From assembly GCA_027492445.1 (NCBI GenBank), contig JAPUES010000212.1, positions 1-7,824 of the forward strand: a stretch of 7,824 nucleotides of DNA. The letters are read 5' to 3'. A program made the translations under genes and the position numbers. Of this stretch, positions 1 to 5,625 are shown one piece after another; within the stretch, counting starts at the first letter, position 1; every line of letters starts with the position of its first letter. The DNA comes from Sporomusaceae bacterium (GTDB lineage Bacteria; Bacillota; Negativicutes; DSM-13327). A model generated the notes under the pieces. It was not told where the DNA came from. It saw only the letters and a program-made list of their open reading frames with translations, and made no database searches.

Positions 1-1646
1 TCTTTGTTAAAGCCGTCTGAATCATAACCTTGTGGGTTGTTAGTAGCGTTGGTTAATGAGCCAGATTCTTCTGTCTGAGTAGCCGCTGTCCGGGTTCCAG
101 ATATTTTATCTGAGACGGTAGCCCCCTCACCAGTTATCAAACCCGTACCTACACTAATCCTCTCTAGTGCGCTGGTATCAATTGATATACCTGCATTCTT
201 AGAACCAAAAGCTGGTGGTCCTACTATTGCAGCTTCGTCAGCAGAATCTATGTTGATCTTCGATCCTACCGTAAGAGAATTTTGGTCTTTAAACATCTCA
301 GTGGTATCGACTCTTGCAATGTCTATATCCTCTTCCCGTCGTCTTCTGCCGAGTTGATTACCATCCTGAGTTGCACTAGAAGTTGCACTAGAAGGAGCAT
401 TTCCAGTCCCGCCCGGAGGTGAAAATTCACCACCCCCGCCTAATCCGCCTAGGGCTCCCATCCCAGTAGCGATCAAGCCGGGAATAAGCACACCAACTAC
501 GGCTTCTGTCGTATTGGTTGGACCGGGGATATTACCTACGGAGCCAACTCCCGCCGAGCTTTCCGTTTGCATATCACCCGGCAATGTTCCTGTCAAATCT
601 TTAACCCCTGCGTTTGCAGCCTCAAAGTTAGGCGTAGCATGGACTTGCCCCATCCCTCTTCCCCCTGATTCGGCATTTGCCGACCAGGTAGTTGGGTCCG
701 AATCCACTACTGTATAGGTCCCGGCAGGAAGAACAACGTTTGGAGTTACCTCCCAGTTGGCATTAGGTACCCCTCCCATGCCTTGAGTGCCCTTTGCCTG
801 CCAAGGACCATACATCTTCCCGTTCTGATCTCGCACAGCTATCGTACCTAAACTTGCTCCCTTTCCCTTGTTCCAATGATAATTACGGATGTATGTAAGT
901 AGATGTGGTTGCTTCAGACTAAAAGTAGTAGGAGCAGTCGGTCCATTTTTCACCCCAGCGATATTATCAGTATTGGAAACTACGATAGGCTTGTCTAAAG
1001 GTTGCCCCGTTACAACAGTCGCACTAGCAGGAAGCACTTTTCCATCTGGCTTTTTAGCCCCGTCAATTCTAGGTGCCGCTTGCTTCAATAGACCATTGCG
1101 TTCCAATCCATCTAGCAATGCCTGCGCCATTTTTTTAGCAGCCTGCATATCACTGGCAACGCTATTACCTGATTCATATATTTCAACCGTTATCAAATAA
1201 TCGGGCAATTTAACCGTAAGACCAATGCCCTTGTGCATCTGGTATTCGCGTACTTCTCCCCCCTTCATTGGAGTAGTTTTCACGCCAGTTTGACCGGCTA
1301 AATCAACGATACGAGCAAATAAAGCCTTCATTCCAGAATCATCAACAGGGCCTACGACACTCAAAGCACCGTACCCAGAGCCAAAATCCCCCTCTGCCAG
1401 ATGCATTTTTATATTGAGCCCTGTCACATCCTCCGTTCCAAAGTCAAACTTTGGAGAACCAAGATTAGACGAAACCTCGGTGACAACATCCCCAATTCCA
1501 GCTGCTAAGGCGATAGGCATTAGAGGAGCAAGAATTACTAAAAACACAGTAATGCAAGTCACTATTTTAGCAAATAAATATTTTTTACCACAATTCAACT
1601 TTTGTCTCAGTGGCTCTTTTAACAACTGCTTCACCTCCAAATTCAT
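1..1646 (-). CDS. exported protein of unknown function, C-terminus beyond window
   Basis: The minus-strand frame stays open from the ATG to the left edge (548 codons plus two bases), so the C-terminus is missing. Residues 1-49 form a long N-terminal export signal: a basic stretch near KKYLFAK, a hydrophobic core at about 28-47, and a likely signal-peptidase site after ALA (46-48). The mature part has an alpha/beta region (about 50-185). It is followed by a compact Trp/Gly-rich domain (about 245-335) with IRNYHWNKGKG, YGPWQAKG, PAGTYTVVDSDP and SGGRGMG, a motif set I recall from exported Bacillota proteins without an assigned function. A second hydrophobic, glycine-rich segment (about 381-405) precedes a basic patch (RRRR, 434-437) and an acidic, Ser/Thr-rich low-complexity tail. 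That segment could be a membrane anchor, making the tail cytoplasmic. It is the third gene of an operon with two membrane proteins, 7 bp after the previous stop. The start is ambiguous: ATG with a modest AGGAAAG, or a TTG seven codons in with a strong site. Confidence 0.85.
   Translation of the reverse strand, partial: MNLEVKQLLKEPLRQKLNCGKKYLFAKIVTCITVFLVILAPLMPIALAAGIGDVVTEVSSNLGSPKFDFGTEDVTGLNIKMHLAEGDFGSGYGALSVVGPVDDSGMKALFARIVDLAGQTGVKTTPMKGGEVREYQMHKGIGLTVKLPDYLITVEIYESGNSVASDMQAAKKMAQALLDGLERNGLLKQAAPRIDGAKKPDGKVLPASATVVTGQPLDKPIVVSNTDNIAGVKNGPTAPTTFSLKQPHLLTYIRNYHWNKGKGASLGTIAVRDQNGKMYGPWQAKGTQGMGGVPNANWEVTPNVVLPAGTYTVVDSDPTTWSANAESGGRGMGQVHATPNFEAANAGVKDLTGTLPGDMQTESSAGVGSVGNIPGPTNTTEAVVGVLIPGLIATGMGALGGLGGGGEFSPPGGTGNAPSSATSSATQDGNQLGRRRREEDIDIARVDTTEMFKDQNSLTVGSKINIDSADEAAIVGPPAFGSKNAGISIDTSALERISVGTGLITGEGATVSDKISGTRTAATQTEESGSLTNATNNPQGYDSDGFNK
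370..393. repeat. 12-bp tandem repeat, two copies, in frame
   Basis: The unit GTTGCACTAGAA occurs twice head to tail. On the coding (minus) strand it gives two copies of Ser-Ser-Ala-Thr at about residues 419-426 of the exported protein, in the low-complexity linker after its second hydrophobic segment. The repeat is in frame, so changes in copy number would alter linker length without breaking the gene. Confidence 0.7.
1632..1638 (-). promoter_or_regulatory. strong internal Shine-Dalgarno offering an alternative TTG start
   Basis: GGAGGTG lies inside the first codons of the exported-protein frame, eight bases (counted from GGAGG) before a TTG at 1625-1623. This site is stronger than the AGGAAAG before the ATG at 1646. 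The true N-terminus may therefore be the TTG, which would shorten the protein by seven residues and leave the signal peptide intact. The operon also appears to use a TTG start in its preceding gene. Confidence 0.5.
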
Positions 1647-1653
1647 AACTTTC

Positions 1654-2148
1654 CTATGGCAACAATCCAACTACTAACATCCATAGGGTTGAAACAATAA
1701 AAGATAGCAAGGTAGGTAGTAAAATATTTTTTATTCCCTTCCCACCAGCCTTCGTTACCTCCATCCCAGCTGAAGCACCTGCCGTCATGATGGCTGCCGA
1801 CGCAAAAGGCATGACGGCATTCCACCCTAGCAGTACATTCGCTAAAACTGCAAGTATCGTAAACGGAATCATAAATGACATCCCCTGACTTACTGCTTCC
1901 TGAGCAACCGTTCCCCCAGTTTGGGCACATAAATCAGGATTAGCCTTAGTAAAAGACCATATCATTAACTTGATTGCTGCAATTGCAAATAATAAAGCGA
2001 CGAAAACAGATACTCCTATCGAGACGATTCCAATTGTCGTCTTGTTTATTGCCACAAGAAATCCGAAAGTCATAAAACACAAATAAGCCGCTATATAGTT
2101 AACCTTTTTTTTATTTGGTTCTTCGCAATACCCCATTTTCATTGCCAA
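1654..2148 (-). CDS. small polytopic membrane protein, unknown function
   Basis: The 164-residue product is mostly hydrophobic. I see a short charged N-terminus (EEPNKKK), segments at about 17-34 and 38-66, a polar loop (about 67-88, NPDLCAQTGG), then segments at about 90-107, 108-124 and 141-162. A Gly/Ala-rich stretch with ASAGMEVTKAGGKG precedes the last helix. I do not recognise the family. The start is a TTG preceded at good distance by GAGGGGGTG; the ATG two codons later would sit 12 bases from that site. The gene lies 20 bp after the Yip1-like gene and 7 bp before the exported protein, so co-transcription is very likely. A role in the same envelope process is inferred from position only. 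Two cysteines (Cys8 and Cys24) lie near the N-terminus, but no lipobox or catalytic motif is evident. Confidence 0.8.
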   Translation of the reverse strand: MAMKMGYCEEPNKKKVNYIAAYLCFMTFGFLVAINKTTIGIVSIGVSVFVALLFAIAAIKLMIWSFTKANPDLCAQTGGTVAQEAVSQGMSFMIPFTILAVLANVLLGWNAVMPFASAAIMTAGASAGMEVTKAGGKGIKNILLPTLLSFIVSTLWMLVVGLLP

Positions 2149-2154
2149 CTATTT

Positions 2155-2163
2155 CACCCCCTC
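2155..2163 (-). promoter_or_regulatory. Shine-Dalgarno selecting the TTG start of the 164-aa protein
   Basis: GAGGGGGTG is followed by six bases (AAATAG) and then TTG at 2148-2146. The spacing favours TTG over the ATG at 2142, so the protein is annotated from TTG. Confidence 0.6.
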
Positions 2164-2168
2164 ATATT

Positions 2169-2738
2169 TTAAAAGCCAAACCGCCCTAATAACGCCCATC
2201 CAAATAAAAGAATGGCACCACACAGAGTGGATACGGCTATGCTAAATCCTCGCCGCTCACCGGACATCTGTCTAATCGTCATAATTGTAGGACGCAGCGC
2301 CCATAATACACCAGTCACTCCAAAAGCAACTGCCGTCTTCCAGCCAAAGACCAGAGAAAAAATAAGACCTATTAATGCATAAACCAAGGTGGCTGAATAC
2401 CCCAGCGCAAAAGCAGACACAGCCCATGTTATATCATAACTACGCTCTGAACCTTGTGAAAGCGCCCAAGCCAGAACCGCAACGAGCGCTACTCCAGCAG
2501 TTCCATAGACAACACCCAACATACTAATAAGTAACACCGTAGAATTTTCAATCTGACCAGTCCGCAACATATCGATACCAGTTTGCAAAAAAAACAGTCC
2601 AAAAGCCAAACCAGAAACAGCCAGCGAAAAAGGCCAGGGAACTTTGCTCATTTGTTTCTTGACCACTTCTCCTGGATTCACTATCATCTTCAACGCCGTT
2701 TTCCATCGGGGCGGTTCACTTTGTACAACAATATTCAT
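2169..2738 (-). CDS. Yip1-family (PF04893-like) integral membrane protein
   Basis: The 189-residue protein has the layout I associate with bacterial Yip1-domain proteins. A short cytoplasmic N-terminus carries a proline-containing amphipathic stretch (WKTALKMIVNPGEVVKKQM, about 12-30), followed by five hydrophobic segments at about 36-53, 66-94, 103-130, 131-148 and 163-184. RPTIMTIRQMSGERRG forms a basic loop before the last helix. Bacterial members have no firm biochemical function; eukaryotic relatives take part in vesicle traffic. The ATG follows AAGGAGGG at ten bases. It is the first gene of the minus-strand operon, reading away from the divergent LuxR-type gene. The family call rests on topology and N-terminal pattern, not on a catalytic motif, so an unrelated five-helix protein remains possible. 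Confidence 0.75.
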   Translation of the reverse strand: MNIVVQSEPPRWKTALKMIVNPGEVVKKQMSKVPWPFSLAVSGLAFGLFFLQTGIDMLRTGQIENSTVLLISMLGVVYGTAGVALVAVLAWALSQGSERSYDITWAVSAFALGYSATLVYALIGLIFSLVFGWKTAVAFGVTGVLWALRPTIMTIRQMSGERRGFSIAVSTLCGAILLFGWALLGRFGF

Positions 2739-2830
2739 CTATCAATATCCCTCCTTGTTTTTTCAACTACGGCAAAATTCGACTATTCACCCTTACGAAT
2801 TTATTTTAATATAAATTAAAGAAAAGCACA

Positions 2831-2847
2831 TCACCCCTGAGGGGTGA
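2831..2847. repeat. 17-bp palindrome, possible operator or leader hairpin
   Basis: TCACCCC, then TGA, then GGGGTGA: seven perfect pairs around a three-base centre. It is about 90 bp upstream of the Yip1-like start and abuts the larger inverted repeat (two shared bases). As DNA it has the shape of an operator for a dimeric regulator. As RNA on the minus strand it would be a GC-rich hairpin followed, after five bases, by TTTTCTTT. Confidence 0.5.
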
Positions 2848-2894
2848 TTCAGGGTGTAGACCCTTACACAACCTCAATGTCTACACCCTGAATC
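2846..2894. repeat. inverted repeat with 16-bp perfect arms (terminator-like on plus strand)
   Basis: Arms at 2846-2861 and 2879-2894 (GATTCAGGGTGTAGAC and its exact complement) enclose a 17-base loop. On the plus strand the stem is followed at once by TTTTGTTT, the shape of an intrinsic terminator. No plus-strand gene ends here, however, and the repeat lies upstream of the LuxR promoter. On the minus strand it would fall near the 5' end of the Yip1 operon transcript if the promoter proposed at 2926-2955 is used. It may be a leader structure, an insulator or a protein-binding site. Confidence 0.55.
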
Positions 2895-2910
2895 TTTTGT
2901 TTATTAGAAC

Positions 2911-2940
2911 TGTCCAAATATCTAGATTTTAAAGTATAAT
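2911..2940 (+). promoter_or_regulatory. putative promoter of the LuxR-type gene
   Basis: A perfect -10 box TATAAT (2935-2940) has a weak -35 (TGTCCA, 2911-2916) 18 bases upstream. It is about 130 bp before the ATG at 3068 and leaves a leader of roughly 120 bases. The weak -35 would suit an activator-dependent promoter. It overlaps the opposite-strand promoter proposed at 2926-2955. Confidence 0.45.
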
Positions 2941-2955
2941 ATAGGTATATGGCAA
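2926..2955 (-). promoter_or_regulatory. putative promoter of the Yip1/exported-protein operon
   Basis: Read on the minus strand, TTGCCA (2955-2950) and TAAAAT (2931-2926) each match the sigma-A consensus at five of six positions, with an 18-base spacer. Transcription would start near 2919 and give a leader of about 180 bases containing the 16-bp-arm hairpin and the 17-bp palindrome. The TATAAT of the plus-strand promoter lies within this spacer, so the two promoters would compete for polymerase. Confidence 0.4.
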
Positions 2956-2973
2956 AAGTGGAGTGATGAGAAC

Positions 2974-3084
2974 ATGCACTTACAATGCCTACGCAAAGGA
3001 AAATGTGCGTCATTAACGCATTTTTATTCATATTTTAAAGTTACTTTGAAAGGGGAAGGAGTCTTACATGCCTCAAATTGGTAA
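2974..3084 (+). CDS. possible 36-aa upstream ORF overlapping the LuxR start
   Basis: An ATG ten bases after GGAG opens a 36-codon frame (MHLQCLRKGK...) that ends with TAA 17 bases inside the LuxR-type gene, in a different frame. If translated, ribosomes would finish just past the LuxR start, which could couple or limit its translation. The peptide resembles nothing I know, and a frame of this length occurs easily by chance. Confidence 0.2.
   Translation: MHLQCLRKGKCASLTHFYSYFKVTLKGEGVLHASNW
2999..3029 (+). promoter_or_regulatory. weak hairpin with T tract in the LuxR leader
   Basis: GTGCGT and ACGCAT flank a five-base loop (CATTA), with partly pairing A and T runs outside and a T5 run on the 3' side. 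It lies in the transcribed leader between the promoter and the Shine-Dalgarno. The core stem is only four GC-containing pairs plus a few weaker ones, so an attenuator role is possible but poorly supported. Confidence 0.2.
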
Positions 3085-4612
3085 AAAATTGCTCCCTGTA
3101 ATACATTTTTTACTCCCTCCTCTCGGATTCGGAATGATTATTACATGGTTATGGCTTACTTTTTTAAATGGTCCTTTAATTTATCTTGTTGCTCATCCCT
3201 ATTTCAATCCACAATTCTTGATTTTATTCTTTTTAATCGCACATTCTTTATCCTTCTTGAGTATGCGTAAAATCATGTTGAATAAAGCACTGCAGACTAA
3301 TATCTCTCCCCTTTGTATTGCCAGCGCTACCGCTATGGCGGCAGCCCCCTTATTACTTAAGATTTGGCCTACGTTCTTACCATATGGAATCGTCCAGCTC
3401 GCTACAGGCTTGACCATAATTTTGGCGGCGATTGGGACAACTGTACTCATATGCTTTTGGGGGCTACTATTCAGTTCCTACACTGCTGATAAAGTCGCGT
3501 TATGTTACGGCATATCCATTGTTATTAGCACGGCCCTTTTGTTAGCCGGAAATCAGTTGGCAAGCAACCATCTGTTTTTTCTGGCATCTGTGATACCTTT
3601 GCTTTCGTTACTTTTTCTTTGGGGTCATCTGCCATCTTCCTATGATGTCACTCCCGAAGAGAATAAAATTGTCCCTAACCCCATTCCCCTTAAACTAGTT
3701 GCTCTAATCATTCTTTTTTATACGGTTGGAGGACTGATGCATAAATTGGTCTACCTAAGCGTTCCTGCTGATCGGGAACTGTTCTGGATGACGAATATAA
3801 TATATAGCGTAGTAACTCTTGGCGCGGGCCTATATATTTTTATTTTTCCTAATCTTGACCTGCGCATGTTGTACCGACCAGTTCTGCCGCTCATATTTGC
3901 TGGATTCGTACTTTTCCCTTTTCTGATGAATACAGATAACACCCTTCATTATATCTTACTGCAAGCTGGGTTTGCGTTATTTGATCTATACACTTGGGTT
4001 CTCTTTATTTATTTGGCCTCCCACCATAAACACCCTCTTTATGTCATTAGCCAGGGTATGTTTTTCTTAACTTTTTCAATCTTTTTTAGCGACTTTTCAG
4101 TGACGTTAATCCTATCTTTCGTTGCTTTATCAGCATCAAAAATACAAATTATATCCTTTGTAGCTGCATCTATACTATTACTTGGCTCTTTCGTGTTTCA
4201 GGATGAAGCAGAATCTTTCGCTGGTTGGACATATGCTGCAAACGTCACTACCCCATCCCACCTAAGTACTATTACTAACGATGATTCAGAACACACTGCT
4301 ACCCAACCACCTATGGTTTCCCTAGAAAAAGTAACCCCTGGTCATATTGCGACTTACCTGCAACAATGCCAATTGACTGCCCGCGAACAAGAAATTGTTC
4401 ATCATCTTCTTATCGGACGCAATAATCCTTATATACGCAACGAATTAAATATCTCGGACAACACTCTAAAAACCCATCTACGCAATATTTACCGTAAAAC
4501 AGAAGTAGCCAACCGTCAAAAGTTATTAGCCCGCATTCATGACATGTCGGCGAATCAATCATTAGATAACTACGCAGACGTACTGCCAAAGACATCACCG
4601 ACGTCTTCTTAA
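3068..4612 (+). CDS. LuxR-type transcriptional regulator with polytopic membrane N-terminus
   Basis: The 514-residue protein has two parts. Residues 8-377 are very hydrophobic, with about 12 predicted membrane segments in two groups separated by a polar loop at about 187-205 (YDVTPEENK), the overall shape of an MFS-like transporter. A polar linker (about 378-425) leads to a LuxR/GerE helix-turn-helix at about 434-490: LTAREQEIV, then IRNELNISDNTLKTHLRNIY, then RKTEVANRQKLL, matching the family pattern of conserved Glu, Gly, Thr-x-Lys-x-His and Asn-Arg residues. There is no receiver domain, so activity is probably controlled by the membrane part, which could bind a ligand directly. Membrane-LuxR proteins of this kind are known in Bacillota and Actinomycetota, mostly with unknown signals. 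GGGGAAGGAG precedes the ATG by six bases. The gene is divergent from the exported-protein operon, its likely target (inference). The last codons lie in a long palindrome. Confidence 0.9.
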   Translation: MPQIGKKLLPVIHFLLPPLGFGMIITWLWLTFLNGPLIYLVAHPYFNPQFLILFFLIAHSLSFLSMRKIMLNKALQTNISPLCIASATAMAAAPLLLKIWPTFLPYGIVQLATGLTIILAAIGTTVLICFWGLLFSSYTADKVALCYGISIVISTALLLAGNQLASNHLFFLASVIPLLSLLFLWGHLPSSYDVTPEENKIVPNPIPLKLVALIILFYTVGGLMHKLVYLSVPADRELFWMTNIIYSVVTLGAGLYIFIFPNLDLRMLYRPVLPLIFAGFVLFPFLMNTDNTLHYILLQAGFALFDLYTWVLFIYLASHHKHPLYVISQGMFFLTFSIFFSDFSVTLILSFVALSASKIQIISFVAASILLLGSFVFQDEAESFAGWTYAANVTTPSHLSTITNDDSEHTATQPPMVSLEKVTPGHIATYLQQCQLTAREQEIVHHLLIGRNNPYIRNELNISDNTLKTHLRNIYRKTEVANRQKLLARIHDMSANQSLDNYADVLPKTSPTSS

Positions 4613-4665
4613 CAGTAATAGCGTCCTAAATTATATTATAATTTAGGACGCTATTACTGTTAAGA
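4607..4665. repeat. perfect 59-base palindrome (29-bp arms) over the LuxR stop codon
   Basis: Every base from 4607 to 4635 pairs with its partner from 4637 to 4665 around a single central T, with no mismatch. The arms read TTCTTAACAGTAATAGCGTC and onward, with an AT-only apex. The TAA stop (4610-4612) lies within the left arm. In RNA this gives a very stable hairpin at the 3' end of the LuxR message on either strand. No T tract follows, so it is not a textbook intrinsic terminator. It could block 3' exonucleases, act as a terminator without a U tract, or be the scar or body of a small palindromic mobile element. Confidence 0.9.
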
Positions 4666-4814
4666 TAACGGGAGCAGGGCCAAATAATAAAAGAGACATG
4701 GCATCGACTTCCATATACGCCAATAAACATAGCTTCCCTCAACTAATCCACATTGAGAACCACACCTGCTTGCGTTTAATCTAAAGGCCGCTGGTGGTGC
4801 CCTTCTTTATCCGT
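4666..4814. other. intergenic spacer between convergent genes
   Basis: This stretch lies between the long palindrome and the methyltransferase stop. I see no clear terminator for the methyltransferase. The only frames are a 28-codon plus-strand ATG frame (4698-4784) with a poor ribosome site and a minus-strand frame open for about 48 codons without a convincing start. Together with the palindrome it could be the remains of a repeated or mobile element, but nothing here identifies one. Confidence 0.4.
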
Positions 4815-5426
4815 TCATTTTTTGCTACTCATAATAAATAAAGAATAGTTCACACTTACTGCTCCAATCAGTTTTTTATCATTATAAAAACTATATGACT
4901 CTATGTTTTGAAATCCAATTTTTTCAAGAACTTTTTTTAGTTCATCTTGATTAAATCCATCATGGCCACTAAAGTCTTTCTCTGCTTCATGAAAACTCCC
5001 ATCATCCTCATCCAATTCAACAATACATATATATCCATCTTTTTTCAACAAGCGATATAAGTTTGTTAGAGTTCTTTCAATTTCTACAACATGGTGTAAT
5101 GCCATCGATGTATAAATTAAATCATATGTAGACGTCAAGCGGCAATCATCATTGATATCGAGCTGATAAGCGATCATATTCTTTACTTCATGCTGCTGAA
5201 TTTTTGAATTTAACGTATCTATCATCCCTTGTGATGTATCAATGCAAGTTATGTCTTTAAGCTTGTCATAAAGATTAAAGCTAATGAGACCAGTTCCAGA
5301 ACCAAACTCTAAAGCGCTATAATACTGCTCAAGTTTAACCGCACGGGCTATCTGATCCGCAATAATCTTTGCTCTTTTGATTCTTTTTTCATTATCCCAG
5401 TGTATTGCCTGAATATTAAAATCCAT
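4815..5426 (-). CDS. class I SAM-dependent methyltransferase
   Basis: The 203-residue protein has a Rossmann-type methyltransferase domain. Motif I is ALEFGSGTG (38-46), the acidic end of strand 2 is CIDTS (Asp63), a motif like QLDINDD falls at 88-94, and YDLIYTSMALHHV (101-113) is the motif IV region seen in small-molecule (UbiE/Methyltransf_11-like) enzymes. LLKKDGYICIVELD (127-140) follows, and a short substrate-side region (about 141-185, EAEKDFSGHDGFNQDEL) completes the fold. Substrate cannot be told from sequence. The first motif plus the HH pair suggests a small-molecule rather than a DNA or rRNA target, but that is a family generalisation. The start chosen is the ATG seven bases after AGGAGG; an in-frame ATG ten codons upstream lacks such a site. 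The gene stands alone, is visibly AT-richer than its neighbours, and has a terminator-bearing leader, which together hint at separate acquisition and its own control. Confidence 0.9.
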   Translation of the reverse strand: MDFNIQAIHWDNEKRIKRAKIIADQIARAVKLEQYYSALEFGSGTGLISFNLYDKLKDITCIDTSQGMIDTLNSKIQQHEVKNMIAYQLDINDDCRLTSTYDLIYTSMALHHVVEIERTLTNLYRLLKKDGYICIVELDEDDGSFHEAEKDFSGHDGFNQDELKKVLEKIGFQNIESYSFYNDKKLIGAVSVNYSLFIMSSKK

Positions 5427-5431
5427 TATTT

Positions 5432-5439
5432 CACCTCCT
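5432..5439 (-). promoter_or_regulatory. Shine-Dalgarno deciding the methyltransferase start
   Basis: AGGAGGTG is followed after a short AT-rich spacer by ATG at 5426-5424. The in-frame ATG at 5456 has no comparable site, so the protein is annotated as 203 rather than 213 residues. Confidence 0.75.
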
Positions 5440-5452
5440 ATTGGATTATTTT

Positions 5453-5539
5453 TCATATGAAGACAAAACTCCTGCCAAATTTCTCAAACAAATTTGACAG
5501 GAGTCCTTTCGCTATTACAAATGATACCGTTCTGTGCAT
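5453..5539 (-). CDS. possible 28-aa leader peptide before the methyltransferase
   Basis: The minus-strand frame MHRTVSFVIAK... runs through the terminator-like hairpin and stops with a TGA that overlaps, as ATGA, the upstream in-frame ATG of the methyltransferase frame at 5456. A leader peptide across a terminator is the layout of ribosome-mediated attenuation. Against it, no Shine-Dalgarno precedes the ATG and the better methyltransferase start is 30 bases further on. Upstream of the ATG the same frame stays open for about 19 more codons, so a longer or decayed frame is possible. Confidence 0.2.
   Translation of the reverse strand: MHRTVSFVIAKGLLSNLFEKFGRSFVFI
5461..5504 (-). terminator. 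intrinsic-terminator-like hairpin in the methyltransferase leader
   Basis: Arms at 5490-5504 and 5468-5482 pair over 15 positions with one mismatch around a seven-base loop. On the minus strand the 3' arm ends GGCAGGAGT and is followed by TTTTGTCTT. The hairpin sits about 20 bases before the methyltransferase ribosome binding site and reads toward it, with no complete minus-strand gene upstream in this gap. It therefore either ends a small RNA or acts as a conditional attenuator of the methyltransferase. Confidence 0.65.
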
Positions 5540-5625
5540 CGGGTCAAACGGTGCAGAAGATAGAGCAATGCCTATCGCCCTCGTTGCCCTCTATATTTTG
5601 CGACTATAGGCTTCATGAATCACAT
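5505..5625 (-). ncRNA. candidate structured leader RNA, class unknown
   Basis: Upstream of the terminator on the minus strand are several short complementary stretches: ACCGTT with AACGGT (5552-5547 and 5532-5527), TAGA/GCAA with TTGC/TCTA, GATAG with CTATC, and GCCTA/TCGC with GCGA/TAGGC, the later ones competing with each other. Mutually exclusive helices before a terminator are typical of riboswitch or attenuator leaders. I checked by eye for the hallmarks of SAM, cobalamin, TPP, FMN, lysine, purine, T-box, c-di-GMP and guanidine-I elements and found none. It could equally be a dispersed intergenic repeat. Confidence 0.3.

Noticed and set aside
514..1677. Plus-strand frames of 67, 103 and 87 codons across the left region
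   Set aside because: They run opposite the long minus-strand coding frame, lack ribosome sites and have no recognisable domains; they are antisense shadows.
1643..1930. 95-codon minus-strand frame overlapping the 164-aa membrane protein
   Set aside because: It lies in another frame of a well-supported gene, and its Cys/Gly/Ser-rich composition is not protein-like.
2821..2894. Short CRISPR-like repeat array
   Set aside because: The repeats are inverted, not regularly spaced direct repeats, and no cas gene is present.
3199..3450. 83-codon minus-strand frame inside the LuxR-type gene (also 3751-3942 and 4410-4598)
   Set aside because: Antisense to a clear membrane-LuxR protein, without ribosome sites.
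4698..4784. 28-codon plus-strand frame after the palindrome
   Set aside because: Only a poor AAGAGA ribosome site, no hydrophobic or charged pattern of known small proteins.
5400..5609. 69-codon plus-strand frame over the methyltransferase leader
   Set aside because: It crosses the start of the methyltransferase and the terminator hairpin, has no ribosome site, and gives a peptide of no recognisable family.
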